Assembly (NCBI GenBank): GCA_964504025.1
Contig: CAZDCO010000031.1
Location: forward strand, 1-14,004
Source: Scatosoma sp964504025
GTDB taxonomy: Bacteria > Bacillota > Clostridia > Christensenellales > Borkfalkiaceae
Reading direction: 5' to 3'
Length of the DNA stretch: 14,004 bases
The notes beneath the pieces were generated by a model. It worked only from the letters and a program-made list of their open reading frames with translations. It was not told the DNA's origin and made no database searches. Made by a program: the position numbers and the translations under genes. This document shows, in pieces, positions 1 to 5,732 of the stretch. How positions within the stretch are numbered: the stretch's first letter is position 1; the number at the start of each line of letters is the position of its first letter.

Positions 1-1
1 A

Positions 2-922
2 TTCTACGGCCGCTTCAATCAAGGCGTCGTAACGGTGAACTTGGTAGACGTCGCCCTTTCTTCGGGTGGAGATCAAGAAAAGTTCTGGCGTGTTTTCGAC
101 GAGCGTTTGCAACTTTGCTATCGCGCGTTGATGTATCGTCATAACCGTTTGAAAGGTACGTTGTCCGACGCCGCGCCCATTCTTTGGCAATACGGCGCGT
201 TGGCGCGCTTAAAGAAGGGGGAAACAATCGATAAATTGCTTTTCGGCGGCTACTCGACCATCTCCCTCGGCTACGCAGGTTTGTACGAATGCGTCAAGTA
301 TATGACGGGGAAATCGCATACCGACGCGGAGGCTAAACCGTTCGCGTTGTCCGTTATGCAACACATGAACGACAAGTGTAAAGAATGGAAAGCCAAGGAG
401 AATATCGACTTCTCGTTGTACGGAACGCCGTTGGAAAGCACGACGTATAAGTTCTCCAAATGCTTGCAAAAACGTTTCGGCGTCATCGAGGGTGTTACCG
501 ACAAAAACTATATCACGAACAGCTATCACGTGCACGTATCCGAACCGATCGACGCGTTCACGAAATTGAAGTTCGAGAGCGAATTCCAGCAGCTTTCTCC
601 CGGCGGCGCGATCAGCTACGTAGAAGTGCCGAATATGCAAAACAATATTCCCGCCGTTCTTTCGGTGATGAAGTTCATCTACGAAAACATTATGTACGCG
701 GAACTCAATACGAAGAGCGACTATTGCCAAGTATGTGGTTTCGACGGTGAAATTCAAATTCAAACGGACGAATCGGGTAAGCTGATTTGGGAATGTCCTC
801 ATTGTAAAAATCGCGATCAATCCAAGATGAACGTTGCACGCCGTACTTGCGGATATATCGGCACGCAATACTGGAATCAAGGCAGAACGCAAGAAATCAA
901 GGACAGGGTGTTGCACCTCTAA
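2..922 (+). CDS. nrdD: Anaerobic (class III) ribonucleoside-triphosphate reductase, C-terminal part (5' end outside window)
   Basis: This glycyl-radical enzyme reduces ribonucleoside triphosphates to deoxyribonucleotides under anaerobic conditions. The reading frame is open from base 2 with no start codon of its own, so the gene begins upstream; 306 codons are visible. The early stretch GRFNQGVVTVNLVDVAL is typical of the NrdD catalytic core. Near the C-terminus are two Cys pairs, YCQVCG (codons around 719-736) and CPHC (794-805), which form the family's zinc-binding site. Next comes RRTCGYIG; its glycine codon at 851-853 is the residue that carries the radical. The last 26 residues after that motif match the usual family ending, so the 3' end is complete. 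The stop codon shares one base with the nrdG start (TAATG), as expected for a two-gene nrdDG operon. The ATG at 35 is internal and should not be used as the start. Confidence 0.96.
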   Translation, partial: FYGRFNQGVVTVNLVDVALSSGGDQEKFWRVFDERLQLCYRALMYRHNRLKGTLSDAAPILWQYGALARLKKGETIDKLLFGGYSTISLGYAGLYECVKYMTGKSHTDAEAKPFALSVMQHMNDKCKEWKAKENIDFSLYGTPLESTTYKFSKCLQKRFGVIEGVTDKNYITNSYHVHVSEPIDAFTKLKFESEFQQLSPGGAISYVEVPNMQNNIPAVLSVMKFIYENIMYAELNTKSDYCQVCGFDGEIQIQTDESGKLIWECPHCKNRDQSKMNVARRTCGYIGTQYWNQGRTQEIKDRVLHL

Positions 923-1449
923 TGCACTACGCTACGATTAAGTGGACGGATATCGCCAACGGCGAGGGGGTACGCGTTTCTCTCTTCGTGTCCGGTTGCA
1001 CGCACCGCTGTAAAAATTGTTTCAACGAGATCGCTTGGGATTTTTCCTACGGGGAAGAGTTCGACGAGAAGGTTGAGGAACAAATTTTAGACGCGCTCGG
1101 CTCGCCGTTTATCGCAGGGTTATCCTTGCTCGGCGGCGAACCGTTAGAGCCGCAAAACCAAAGGGCGTTGTATCCGTTTGTGAAAAAAGTGAAAGCGCGT
1201 TATCCGCAAAAGACGATTTGGTGCTATACGGGCTTCGTTTTCGACGAAAGCACGGGCGCACTCACGCAGGCGGAGAAAAATACCGAATGTACGAAGGAGT
1301 TGTTGCGCGCGTTCGACGTACTCGTAGACGGTCCGTTCGTGGAAGAACGTAAGGATATTCGTTTGCGTTTCCGCGGTTCGGACAATCAACGGGTGATCGA
1401 CGTGCAAAAAAGCCTGCAAAGCGGCAAATGCGTGTTGTATATGTCTTAA
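922..1449 (+). CDS. nrdG: Anaerobic ribonucleotide reductase activating protein (radical SAM)
   Basis: NrdG is a radical SAM enzyme that uses a [4Fe-4S] cluster and S-adenosylmethionine to install the glycyl radical on NrdD. The 175-residue product has the radical SAM motif CTHRCKNC (C26, C30, C33; CX3CX2C), which follows the typical N-terminal IKWTDIANGEG stretch. GGEP (about residues 73-76) helps bind SAM. Near the end, RFRGSDNQRVIDV matches a conserved NrdG tail. The frame is open further upstream, to 847, but the ATG at 922 is preferred: it gives the normal family N-terminus and overlaps the nrdD stop by one base. The Shine-Dalgarno sequence is weak, so translation is probably coupled to nrdD. 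An intrinsic terminator follows within ten bases of the stop. Confidence 0.96.
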   Translation: MHYATIKWTDIANGEGVRVSLFVSGCTHRCKNCFNEIAWDFSYGEEFDEKVEEQILDALGSPFIAGLSLLGGEPLEPQNQRALYPFVKKVKARYPQKTIWCYTGFVFDESTGALTQAEKNTECTKELLRAFDVLVDGPFVEERKDIRLRFRGSDNQRVIDVQKSLQSGKCVLYMS

Positions 1450-1455
1450 AAACTT

Positions 1456-1497
1456 TTCCGTCGCATACGATATAGCGTATGACGGCGGAATTTTTTT
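1456..1497 (+). terminator. Intrinsic terminator of nrdDG, overlapping the next gene's start codon
   Basis: CATACG (1464-1469) pairs with CGTATG (1476-1481) around a six-base loop, and CCGT (1458-1461) pairs with ACGG (1482-1485) across a CG bulge. TTCCG (1456-1460) can alternatively pair with CGGAA (1486-1490). Seven T residues follow at 1491-1497. Hairpin plus T-tract directly after nrdG is the classic Rho-independent layout. The ATG used for the next gene (1479-1481) lies in the 3' arm of the stem. Confidence 0.7.
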
Positions 1498-2153
1498 GGA
1501 AAAAACTAACGAAGGTATGTGCTGGCTTGTCCGTAGTGTTCGTAACGGCGGCGTTTGTCGCGGCAGGTGCGTTGACGAACGCCGTAACGCTCCCGACGGC
1601 GCGAACGTTCTATTTTTTGATTTCGGACGACGAGCACGTCGTAGTGGGTGCGTACGAGGCGCGTTTGCTTGGCGGCGCAGGGTACGTGCTAACCGATCGC
1701 GGCGATGTCTACGTGGCGTACGCGGCGTATACCAACCGAACGAGTAGCGCGCGCGCCTTGCAGTCGTTACGTGAGAGTGGTAAAACGGCGAGCGTATTGT
1801 CGTTGAACGCCGTGGACGTTCGTTTGCTTGGTAGTGATAAGGTTAAGAACGAAGTTTACCGTTCCGCTTTTTCGTGCTTATATGCGCACGTGCGCTTGTT
1901 CGAAAGGGAAACGGCACGCTTGGCGGACGGCGCGACGCAACGATCAATTAAGCGTTTTTTGCAAACGGAAAGAAAGCAGTTCGCGTATATGGAACGTCAA
2001 TACGCCGAAAGTTTTTCCGCGTTCGCAACGCTTTGCGACAACGCGGCGGAGTATATCGATGGACTTCTCGACGACGTAGTCTACGCAAAGGATATGCGCT
2101 ATCTCATCTGTTTTCTTTGTCAAGAATACGCACGCTTGACGAACGAAGTGTAA
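1479..2153 (+). CDS. Hypothetical membrane-anchored protein with possible SPOR-like domain
   Basis: I do not recognise this 224-residue protein with certainty. It starts with a short charged segment (KK at 8-9, K12) and one hydrophobic stretch at about 14-36, consistent with a signal anchor or uncleaved signal peptide that leaves the rest outside the membrane. Residues about 43-110 (YFLISD, then GAYEARLLGGAGYVL, then YVAYAAYTNRTSSARALQSL) read like the strand-helix-strand pattern of a SPOR-type peptidoglycan-binding domain, but no diagnostic motif proves it. The remainder is helical and charged. The ATG at 1479 gives the best N-terminus, but it has no clear ribosome binding site and lies within the terminator hairpin of nrdDG. 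A downstream TTG (1527, after GAAGG) is an alternative but would remove the charged N-terminus. There is no catalytic motif. A role at the cell wall or in sporulation would be speculation. Confidence 0.7.
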   Translation: MTAEFFWKKLTKVCAGLSVVFVTAAFVAAGALTNAVTLPTARTFYFLISDDEHVVVGAYEARLLGGAGYVLTDRGDVYVAYAAYTNRTSSARALQSLRESGKTASVLSLNAVDVRLLGSDKVKNEVYRSAFSCLYAHVRLFERETARLADGATQRSIKRFLQTERKQFAYMERQYAESFSAFATLCDNAAEYIDGLLDDVVYAKDMRYLICFLCQEYARLTNEV

Positions 2154-2165
2154 CGCCGTATTTTT

Positions 2166-2199
2166 CGCGGTGCGGTTATAAACCTCCGTTGCGTTTTTT
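2166..2199 (+). terminator. Possible intrinsic terminator after the SPOR-like gene
   Basis: An imperfect stem (CGC 2166-2168 with GCG 2191-2193, GG 2169-2170 with CC 2186-2187, GGTT 2174-2177 with AACC 2181-2184) is followed by six T residues at 2194-2199. It sits 13 bases after the stop codon and upstream of the pfkA promoter. Internal bulges make the stem weak, so this is a tentative call. Confidence 0.4.
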
Positions 2200-2270
2200 C
2201 ACTTTTTGTCGCGTAATCACGGTAAAACGAAAATTTTTTTGCAAAAAACGAAAAAGCACCCTAAAAACGT

Positions 2271-2298
2271 TTGTTTTTTATAAAAGTTGTGCTATAAT
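2271..2298 (+). promoter_or_regulatory. Sigma-A-type promoter of pfkA
   Basis: TTGTTT (2271-2276) and a perfect TATAAT (2293-2298) are 16 bases apart, and the -10 box is extended by TGC immediately upstream. Runs of A and T at 2228-2265 could act as an UP element. The predicted start near 2305 leaves a leader of about 50 bases, with GAGAGGA (2338-2344) as ribosome binding site before the ATG at 2355. Confidence 0.8.
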
Positions 2299-2354
2299 AT
2301 TACGTGGACAATTAGACGACCAAAGAAAAAACACTTTGAGAGGAATAGATAGAT

Positions 2355-3317
2355 ATGAAACGGATAGGTTTATTGACAAGCGGCGGCGACGCACCCGGCA
2401 TGAACGCGGCTATTCGCGCGGTGGTACGCTCCGGTATATATTTCGGTATGGAAGTATACGGTATTGAACGCGGTTACGCAGGTTTGATCGAGGATAACGT
2501 GATCCCGATGGAAATGCGTAGCGTATCGAATATCGTACAGTGCGGCGGTACGCGTTTGCGTACGGCTCGTTGTTTGGAAATGATGACGAAAGAGGGTAAA
2601 GATCAAGCCGTGAGAACGTTGGAAAAGCACGGTATCGAAGGTTTGGTCGTTATCGGCGGCGACGGCTCCTTCCGCGGCGCGCGCGAACTCACGGAAAAAT
2701 ACGGCGTGCCCACGATCGGTATCCCCGGTACGATCGATAATGATTTGGAATATACCGATTATACGCTCGGTTTCGATACGGCAGTCAATACCTGCTTGGA
2801 CATCATCAATAAGCTTCGCGACACGATGACTTCGCACGAACGCGTTTCCGTCGTAGAAGTTATGGGTAGACATTGCGGCGACATCGCGTTGTATAGCGGT
2901 ATTGCGTCGGGCGCGGAAATTATCGTCGTTCCCGAAATTAAATTCGATATGGAAGAAATCGTAGAACGTATCAATCGTTCCCGTGCCAACGGCAAACACT
3001 CGAACATTATCGTCGTAGCCGAAGGCGTTATGGGCGCGGATCAGTTCGCAAAACAGTTGCAAGAAGTTACGGAATATTCCGTTCGTCCCACCTGTATCGG
3101 ACACGTTCAACGCGGCGGTTCTCCGTCTATGGCGGATAGAATGTTGGCGGCGCAATTCGGTAACAAAGCCGTTCGTTTGCTCAACGAGGGTATCGGCAAC
3201 CGCGTAGTCGGTATTCGCAACAACAAAATTATCGATATGGATATCATCGAAGCCGTTTCTATGAAAAAGACGTTCAATTACGAATTGTACGAAACGCTGC
3301 AAATGATCTCTATGTAA
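2355..3317 (+). CDS. pfkA: ATP-dependent 6-phosphofructokinase
   Basis: PfkA phosphorylates fructose 6-phosphate to fructose 1,6-bisphosphate, the committed step of glycolysis, in the cytoplasm. The 320-residue length is that of the short bacterial ATP-dependent enzyme. Visible motifs in order are SGGDAPGMNAAIR (9-21, nucleotide-binding glycine loop), GGDGS (101-105; Gly104 is the residue typical of ATP rather than pyrophosphate users), PGTIDND (124-130, containing catalytic Asp128), MGRHCGD (170-176, sugar-phosphate binding) and GHVQRGGSP (249-257). Arg21 and Arg25 match the effector-site arginines of allosterically controlled PfkA, so ADP/PEP regulation is likely. GAGAGGA sits 10 bases before the ATG. 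The gene has its own promoter and a terminator just after it, so it appears monocistronic. Confidence 0.97.
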   Translation: MKRIGLLTSGGDAPGMNAAIRAVVRSGIYFGMEVYGIERGYAGLIEDNVIPMEMRSVSNIVQCGGTRLRTARCLEMMTKEGKDQAVRTLEKHGIEGLVVIGGDGSFRGARELTEKYGVPTIGIPGTIDNDLEYTDYTLGFDTAVNTCLDIINKLRDTMTSHERVSVVEVMGRHCGDIALYSGIASGAEIIVVPEIKFDMEEIVERINRSRANGKHSNIIVVAEGVMGADQFAKQLQEVTEYSVRPTCIGHVQRGGSPSMADRMLAAQFGNKAVRLLNEGIGNRVVGIRNNKIIDMDIIEAVSMKKTFNYELYETLQMISM

Positions 3318-3339
3318 ATTTCAGTAGGAATCCAAGAGT

Positions 3340-3371
3340 AAGCCGTTTTCCTGATTTGGTGAGCGGCTTTT
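3340..3371 (+). terminator. Intrinsic terminator of pfkA
   Basis: AAGCCG (3340-3345) pairs with CGGCTT (3364-3369); inner CC (3350-3351) with GG (3358-3359) and G-U pairs extend the stem. The stem runs into TTTT at 3368-3371. The T-tract is short, so termination may be partial. It lies 22 bases after the pfkA stop. Confidence 0.6.
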
Positions 3372-3405
3372 ACTATGCCGTTTTCGCCGTCTTACGTAAA
3401 ACGGA

Positions 3406-3453
3406 ATACCCGATAGCAGCGGTTTCGTTTGAAATACGTCTCGTTTCGGGTAT
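3406..3453 (+). repeat. 8-bp inverted repeat flanking the -35 of the downstream kinase promoter
   Basis: ATACCCGA (3406-3413) and its exact reverse complement TCGGGTAT (3446-3453) bracket the -35 box; the right arm overlaps the first bases of the -10 box. The arms are about 40 bases apart. This could be a pair of operator half-sites or chance; no regulator gene is nearby. Confidence 0.3.
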
Positions 3454-3456
3454 AAA
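3429..3456 (+). promoter_or_regulatory. Sigma-A-type promoter of the PfkB-family kinase gene
   Basis: TTGAAA (3429-3434, five of six consensus bases) and TATAAA (3451-3456, five of six) are separated by 16 bases. The expected transcript start is about 40 bases before the ATG at 3506. Confidence 0.65.
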
Positions 3457-3493
3457 TGAACGAAGAAGATTATACAATAAATCGTTGACGGAT

Positions 3494-3501
3494 AAGGAGA
3501 G
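3494..3501 (+). promoter_or_regulatory. Ribosome binding site that fixes the kinase start at 3506
   Basis: AAGGAGAG lies five bases before ATG 3506. The frame is open upstream to an ATG at 3356, but that codon lies inside the pfkA terminator and upstream of the promoter, so 3506 is the real start. Confidence 0.85.
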
Positions 3502-3505
3502 AAAT

Positions 3506-4429
3506 ATGATTTTAACGGTATGTATGAGTCCTTGTACGGACGTTACCATCGAGCTGGACTCGCTCAACGTCGGAAAGACGAACGTGGTGAAGAGTAAAGC
3601 GGTTACGTTCGGGGGCAAGGCTTTGAACGTGGCGATCGGCGTAAAGCGTTTGGGCGGCGACAGTTTCGCGACGGGGCTTATGTATAACGAGAACGGGTAC
3701 ATGTTTGAAAACGCCTTGGATAAAGAGGGCGTACCCTTTACGTTCGTATGGAATAAGGGACGGGTGAGGGAAAATTACAAATTTATCGACAGTCGTTCCA
3801 TGTTGACGGAAGTCAACGATGTCGGGGAGGAAATTTCCCGTGAAAAAGCGGACGAAGTGTTGGGTATGGTGCGTATGTTGTCGGCACGCCATAAAATAAC
3901 CGTGCTTTCGGGCGGTTTGCCGCGCGGCTTGGACGATTCGTTTTACGGCAAGCTCGCAAGTGCCGTTGCGCCGAACTCGTTGAAAATCGTAGACGCGGTC
4001 GGGGAGCGATTGTTTTCCGCAATCGAAACGGGCGCGGATTTGGTAAAACCGAATTTGGACGAGTTGGAAAACACGCTCGGCAGACGGATCGAGGATAAGG
4101 ACGATATGTTGGCTGCGTGCGGCGAGCTGTTGGATAGAGGTGCGAAGCGGGTACTGTTGTCCCTCGGTAAAAAGGGTGCGGTCATCACCGACGGCACGCA
4201 TGCGTACTATTGCAAGAGTATCAACGTCGCTATGAATTCGACGGTGGGCGCAGGGGACGGCATGGTCGCCGCCGCCGCGTTGAAATTGTTGGAAGACGCG
4301 CCGCTTTCGGAGATTTTACGCGCAGGCGTTGCCGCGGGTACGGCGACGGTTATGACGACGGGGCAGGCGTCCTTCACGAAAGAAAAATATAACGAAGTCA
4401 TTTCTAATTTGCGCGTAACGGAATTGTAA
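3506..4429 (+). CDS. PfkB-family sugar kinase, 1-phosphofructokinase (FruK/LacC) type
   Basis: A 307-residue ribokinase-fold kinase. The FruK/LacC group phosphorylates fructose 1-phosphate, tagatose 6-phosphate or fructose 6-phosphate with ATP. The N-terminus ILTVCMSPCTDVTIEL and the GGKALNVAIGVKRLGG stretch (36-51) match the hexose-phosphate kinase branch, with the sugar-binding GGK. SGGLPRG (135-141) and KPNLDEL (181-187) are typical internal motifs. TVGAGDGMVAA (246-256) is PfkB signature 2, with Asp251 as catalytic base. The usual GAGDS reads GAGDG here, a mild variation. The neighbour is pfkA, but a separate promoter and a terminator between them argue against one operon. No fructose PTS gene or FruR regulator is in the window, so fructose 1-phosphate is not confirmed as substrate; tagatose 6-phosphate or fructose 6-phosphate remain open. 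Confidence 0.9.
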   Translation: MILTVCMSPCTDVTIELDSLNVGKTNVVKSKAVTFGGKALNVAIGVKRLGGDSFATGLMYNENGYMFENALDKEGVPFTFVWNKGRVRENYKFIDSRSMLTEVNDVGEEISREKADEVLGMVRMLSARHKITVLSGGLPRGLDDSFYGKLASAVAPNSLKIVDAVGERLFSAIETGADLVKPNLDELENTLGRRIEDKDDMLAACGELLDRGAKRVLLSLGKKGAVITDGTHAYYCKSINVAMNSTVGAGDGMVAAAALKLLEDAPLSEILRAGVAAGTATVMTTGQASFTKEKYNEVISNLRVTEL

Positions 4430-4615
4430 AAACGAAGTACTTTTTCCAAAAGACTTTGCATATACTGCAATATGCGGTTTACGAAAAGACTTTCGGGGGA
4501 GCGAGCGCGCCTGCGACGGAACTCGCACGCGGCTTGCGTAAGAAAACGGTCGTTGGTAAAAACGCCGCGTATCGTCTATCGAAAGAAGAGATACCAAAGG
4601 GGAACGGTTACGGGT

Positions 4616-4638
4616 GCTTTGCAACCTCGTTGCAAAGC
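4616..4638 (+). repeat. Perfect 10-bp stem-loop in the gene-free region
   Basis: GCTTTGCAAC (4616-4625) and GTTGCAAAGC (4629-4638) are exact reverse complements separated by CTC. No T-tract follows, so it is not a terminator. It may be part of a structured RNA or an arm of a dispersed intergenic repeat. Confidence 0.8.
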
Positions 4639-4671
4639 CGCATAACTGCAAGCGATCCGCAAGAACGATAT

Positions 4672-4694
4672 ACCGCGACGCTCGTCGTCGCGGT
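4672..4694 (+). repeat. Perfect 9-bp stem-loop in the gene-free region
   Basis: ACCGCGACG (4672-4680) pairs exactly with CGTCGCGGT (4686-4694) around the loop CTCGT. It is GC-rich, should be very stable, and has no T-tract after it. Confidence 0.8.
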
Positions 4695-4734
4695 GGTTTG
4701 CTAAAAACGCCGTGCAAAGCGTTCCGCGTCGGAG

Positions 4735-4758
4735 AATACCGCGCGTTGCGTATTTTTT
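4735..4758 (+). terminator. Intrinsic terminator or attenuator upstream of the small Cys protein gene
   Basis: AATAC (4735-4739) pairs with GTATT (4750-4754) and GC (4741-4742) with GC (4748-4749), leaving a one-base bulge and the loop GCGTT; T residues run from 4753 to 4758. The loop GCGTT is complementary to AACGC at 4706-4710, so an alternative fold with the upstream sequence is possible. It could end transcripts from the upstream kinase gene or act as an attenuator for the genes at 4793-5500. Confidence 0.5.
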
Positions 4759-4780
4759 CGGACGTAACGTCATATTATAA

Positions 4781-4786
4781 AAGGAG
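4781..4786 (+). promoter_or_regulatory. Strong ribosome binding site supporting a small gene at 4793
   Basis: AAGGAG lies six bases before the ATG at 4793, as good a match as those of the large genes here. It is the main evidence that this 65-codon frame is translated. Confidence 0.75.
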
Positions 4787-4792
4787 CGGAGT

Positions 4793-4990
4793 ATGGAACT
4801 GAAGAAAAAACAAGACGCGTTTGACGTCGTAAAATGGTTTGACAGCATAAAGATGGGGGCGGACGCCTGCGGCTCGTACGCTTTTTGCAAGCGTTGCGAT
4901 AAGCGGCAAGATTATCCTTGCGCTCGCGCACAAGAACGGTATACGCCTACCTATATCCGCATTGCCACGGTACGTAGACGCAGCATATAA
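4793..4990 (+). CDS. Small hypothetical protein with four conserved-looking cysteines
   Basis: A 65-residue cytoplasmic protein of unknown function. Its cysteines at 26, 32, 35 and 43 form C-X5-C-X2-C-X7-C, a spacing that could hold a zinc ion or an iron-sulfur cluster. The N-terminus FDVVKWFDS and the segment CGSYAFCKRC followed by DYPCARA read like a folded conserved small protein rather than random sequence; the C-terminus is basic (RRR at 61-63). A strong AAGGAG ribosome binding site precedes the ATG. It is probably cotranscribed with the membrane protein 27 bases downstream. I cannot name a family for certain. Alternatives are a small zinc-ribbon regulator or an accessory factor for the membrane protein. 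Confidence 0.7.
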   Translation: MELKKKQDAFDVVKWFDSIKMGADACGSYAFCKRCDKRQDYPCARAQERYTPTYIRIATVRRRSI

Positions 4991-5017
4991 ACTCGCTGCG
5001 GCGAGGGAGGCTCGTAT

Positions 5018-5500
5018 ATGAAAAAATCGGATAGGATCATCGTTGCGGCTTTGACGATCGCGCTCGGCTTTTTGCTCGTCGTGTTGCAATCGGATATCGT
5101 CAGTATCTTGACGACCGTTTTAGGGATAACGCTCGTCGTTTTCGGCTGTATCGAATTGTTCCGTAACCGAGTGCCTCCTGCCGTCGTGAAGATCGTATCG
5201 GGCGCACTGCTTGTCCTTTGCGGTTGGGTAGTGGTAAACGCCGTCGTATACGTATTGGCGGCAGCCGTCCTGCTCGTCGGCGTACTTTCTTTATATGAAA
5301 CACTGAAAGCGCACGCAACTTGCCTAACGCTATGGCAAACGATTTCCGCCTACGCCGTGCCGTCGTTGCTCGTTTTGATCGGCGTGATACTCTTCTTTTG
5401 CGGCAACGAGGAAAGCGAGTGGGTATACGTTTGTAGCGGCGTGCTTACGACTTTGCTTGGCGGCGTATTGCTCGCCGACGCCTTTATCGGCGATGGATAG
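5018..5500 (+). CDS. DUF308/HdeD-like integral membrane protein
   Basis: A 160-residue, very hydrophobic protein with six likely membrane segments at about 7-23, 26-46, 55-72, 74-92, 108-128 and 135-155, separated by short loops. Size, helix count and the repeated two-helix pattern resemble the DUF308/HdeD family, whose biochemical role is not established (HdeD is linked to acid tolerance in E. coli). No catalytic or transport motif is visible. GGGAGG (5005-5010) lies seven bases before the ATG. A small perfect hairpin CTCGC/GCGAG (4992-5005) abuts the ribosome binding site and could influence translation. The gene follows the small Cys protein closely, and a strong terminator follows it, so the two likely form one transcription unit. 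Confidence 0.8.
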   Translation: MKKSDRIIVAALTIALGFLLVVLQSDIVSILTTVLGITLVVFGCIELFRNRVPPAVVKIVSGALLVLCGWVVVNAVVYVLAAAVLLVGVLSLYETLKAHATCLTLWQTISAYAVPSLLVLIGVILFFCGNEESEWVYVCSGVLTTLLGGVLLADAFIGDG

Positions 5501-5524
5501 ACGATGAATAAACGATAGATTTTT

Positions 5525-5550
5525 GAACCGTTTTATGCGGTTCTTTTTTT
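5525..5550 (+). terminator. Intrinsic terminator after the DUF308-like gene
   Basis: GAACCG (5525-5530) pairs with CGGTTC (5538-5543) around a seven-base loop and is followed by seven T residues (5544-5550). It lies 24 bases after the stop codon and separates this unit from the promoter of the dehydrogenase operon. Confidence 0.85.
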
Positions 5551-5573
5551 ATGCGTAAAAAGGGGAAAAAGAT

Positions 5574-5606
5574 AAAAATTTATCGATTTAACGATTAAAA
5601 ATTTTT
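5574..5606 (+). repeat. AT-rich inverted repeat upstream of the dehydrogenase promoter
   Basis: AAAAATTT (5574-5581) plus ATCG (5582-5585) are mirrored by CGAT (5592-5595) and AAATTTTT (5599-5606), with a six-base centre and a three-base TAA bulge on the right. It ends 18 bases before the -35 box, a usual place for an operator or UP-type element. It does not match the Rex redox-repressor consensus. Confidence 0.4.
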
Positions 5607-5624
5607 CTCACCCGTTTTATTTAT

Positions 5625-5653
5625 TTGCGCTTGCCGACTTTTTATGATATAAT
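5625..5653 (+). promoter_or_regulatory. Sigma-A-type promoter of the dehydrogenase-fumarase-hdr-flx operon
   Basis: TTGCGC (5625-5630) and a perfect TATAAT (5648-5653) are separated by 17 bases, with a TGA extended -10 directly upstream. The leader to the ATG at 5733 is about 73 bases. No other convincing promoter or terminator was seen between here and the window end, so this promoter may drive the whole nine-gene run. Confidence 0.8.
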
Positions 5654-5732
5654 ATGATAGTATCGGTGCGTATATAGCGCATTTTTACATAACTTACGAA
5701 TAAAAAAATCAAGAAAAACGGAGATATAAGTT

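Larger units (their letters stand above)
4430..4792 (+). other. Gene-free, hairpin-rich region; possible structured leader or small RNA
   Basis: No convincing coding sequence is found on either strand in these 363 bases. The region has a 10-bp direct repeat AAAAGACTTT (4448-4457 and 4484-4493), a hairpin GCATAT/ATATGC (4458-4463 with 4470-4475), two perfect long hairpins (4616-4638 and 4672-4694), a 5-bp stem AACGC/GCGTT (4706-4710 with 4719-4723) and a terminator-like hairpin with six T residues (4735-4758). The terminator ends 34 bases before a gene with a strong ribosome binding site, which is the geometry of transcription attenuation. I could not match it to a known riboswitch, T-box, RNase P, SRP RNA, 6S RNA or tmRNA consensus. 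No good promoter was found within it. Confidence 0.5.

Noticed and set aside
2370..3302. A 310-codon minus-strand open frame opposite pfkA
   Set aside because: Same antisense artefact; pfkA on the other strand is complete with all catalytic motifs.
3356..3505. N-terminal extension of the PfkB-family kinase to an upstream ATG at 3356
   Set aside because: The extension overlaps the pfkA terminator and contains the kinase promoter; ATG 3506 has an AAGGAGAG site and gives the normal family N-terminus.
4316..4890. Several overlapping open frames on both strands across the gene-free region (for example 4456-4704 plus, 4614-4802 plus, 4316-4717 minus)
   Set aside because: They cross perfect hairpins and a terminator, have low-complexity basic composition, lack ribosome binding sites and have no recognisable motif.
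5666..5686. Short stem TGCG/CGCA followed by five T residues in the dehydrogenase leader
   Set aside because: A four-base stem is too weak to call a terminator or attenuator.
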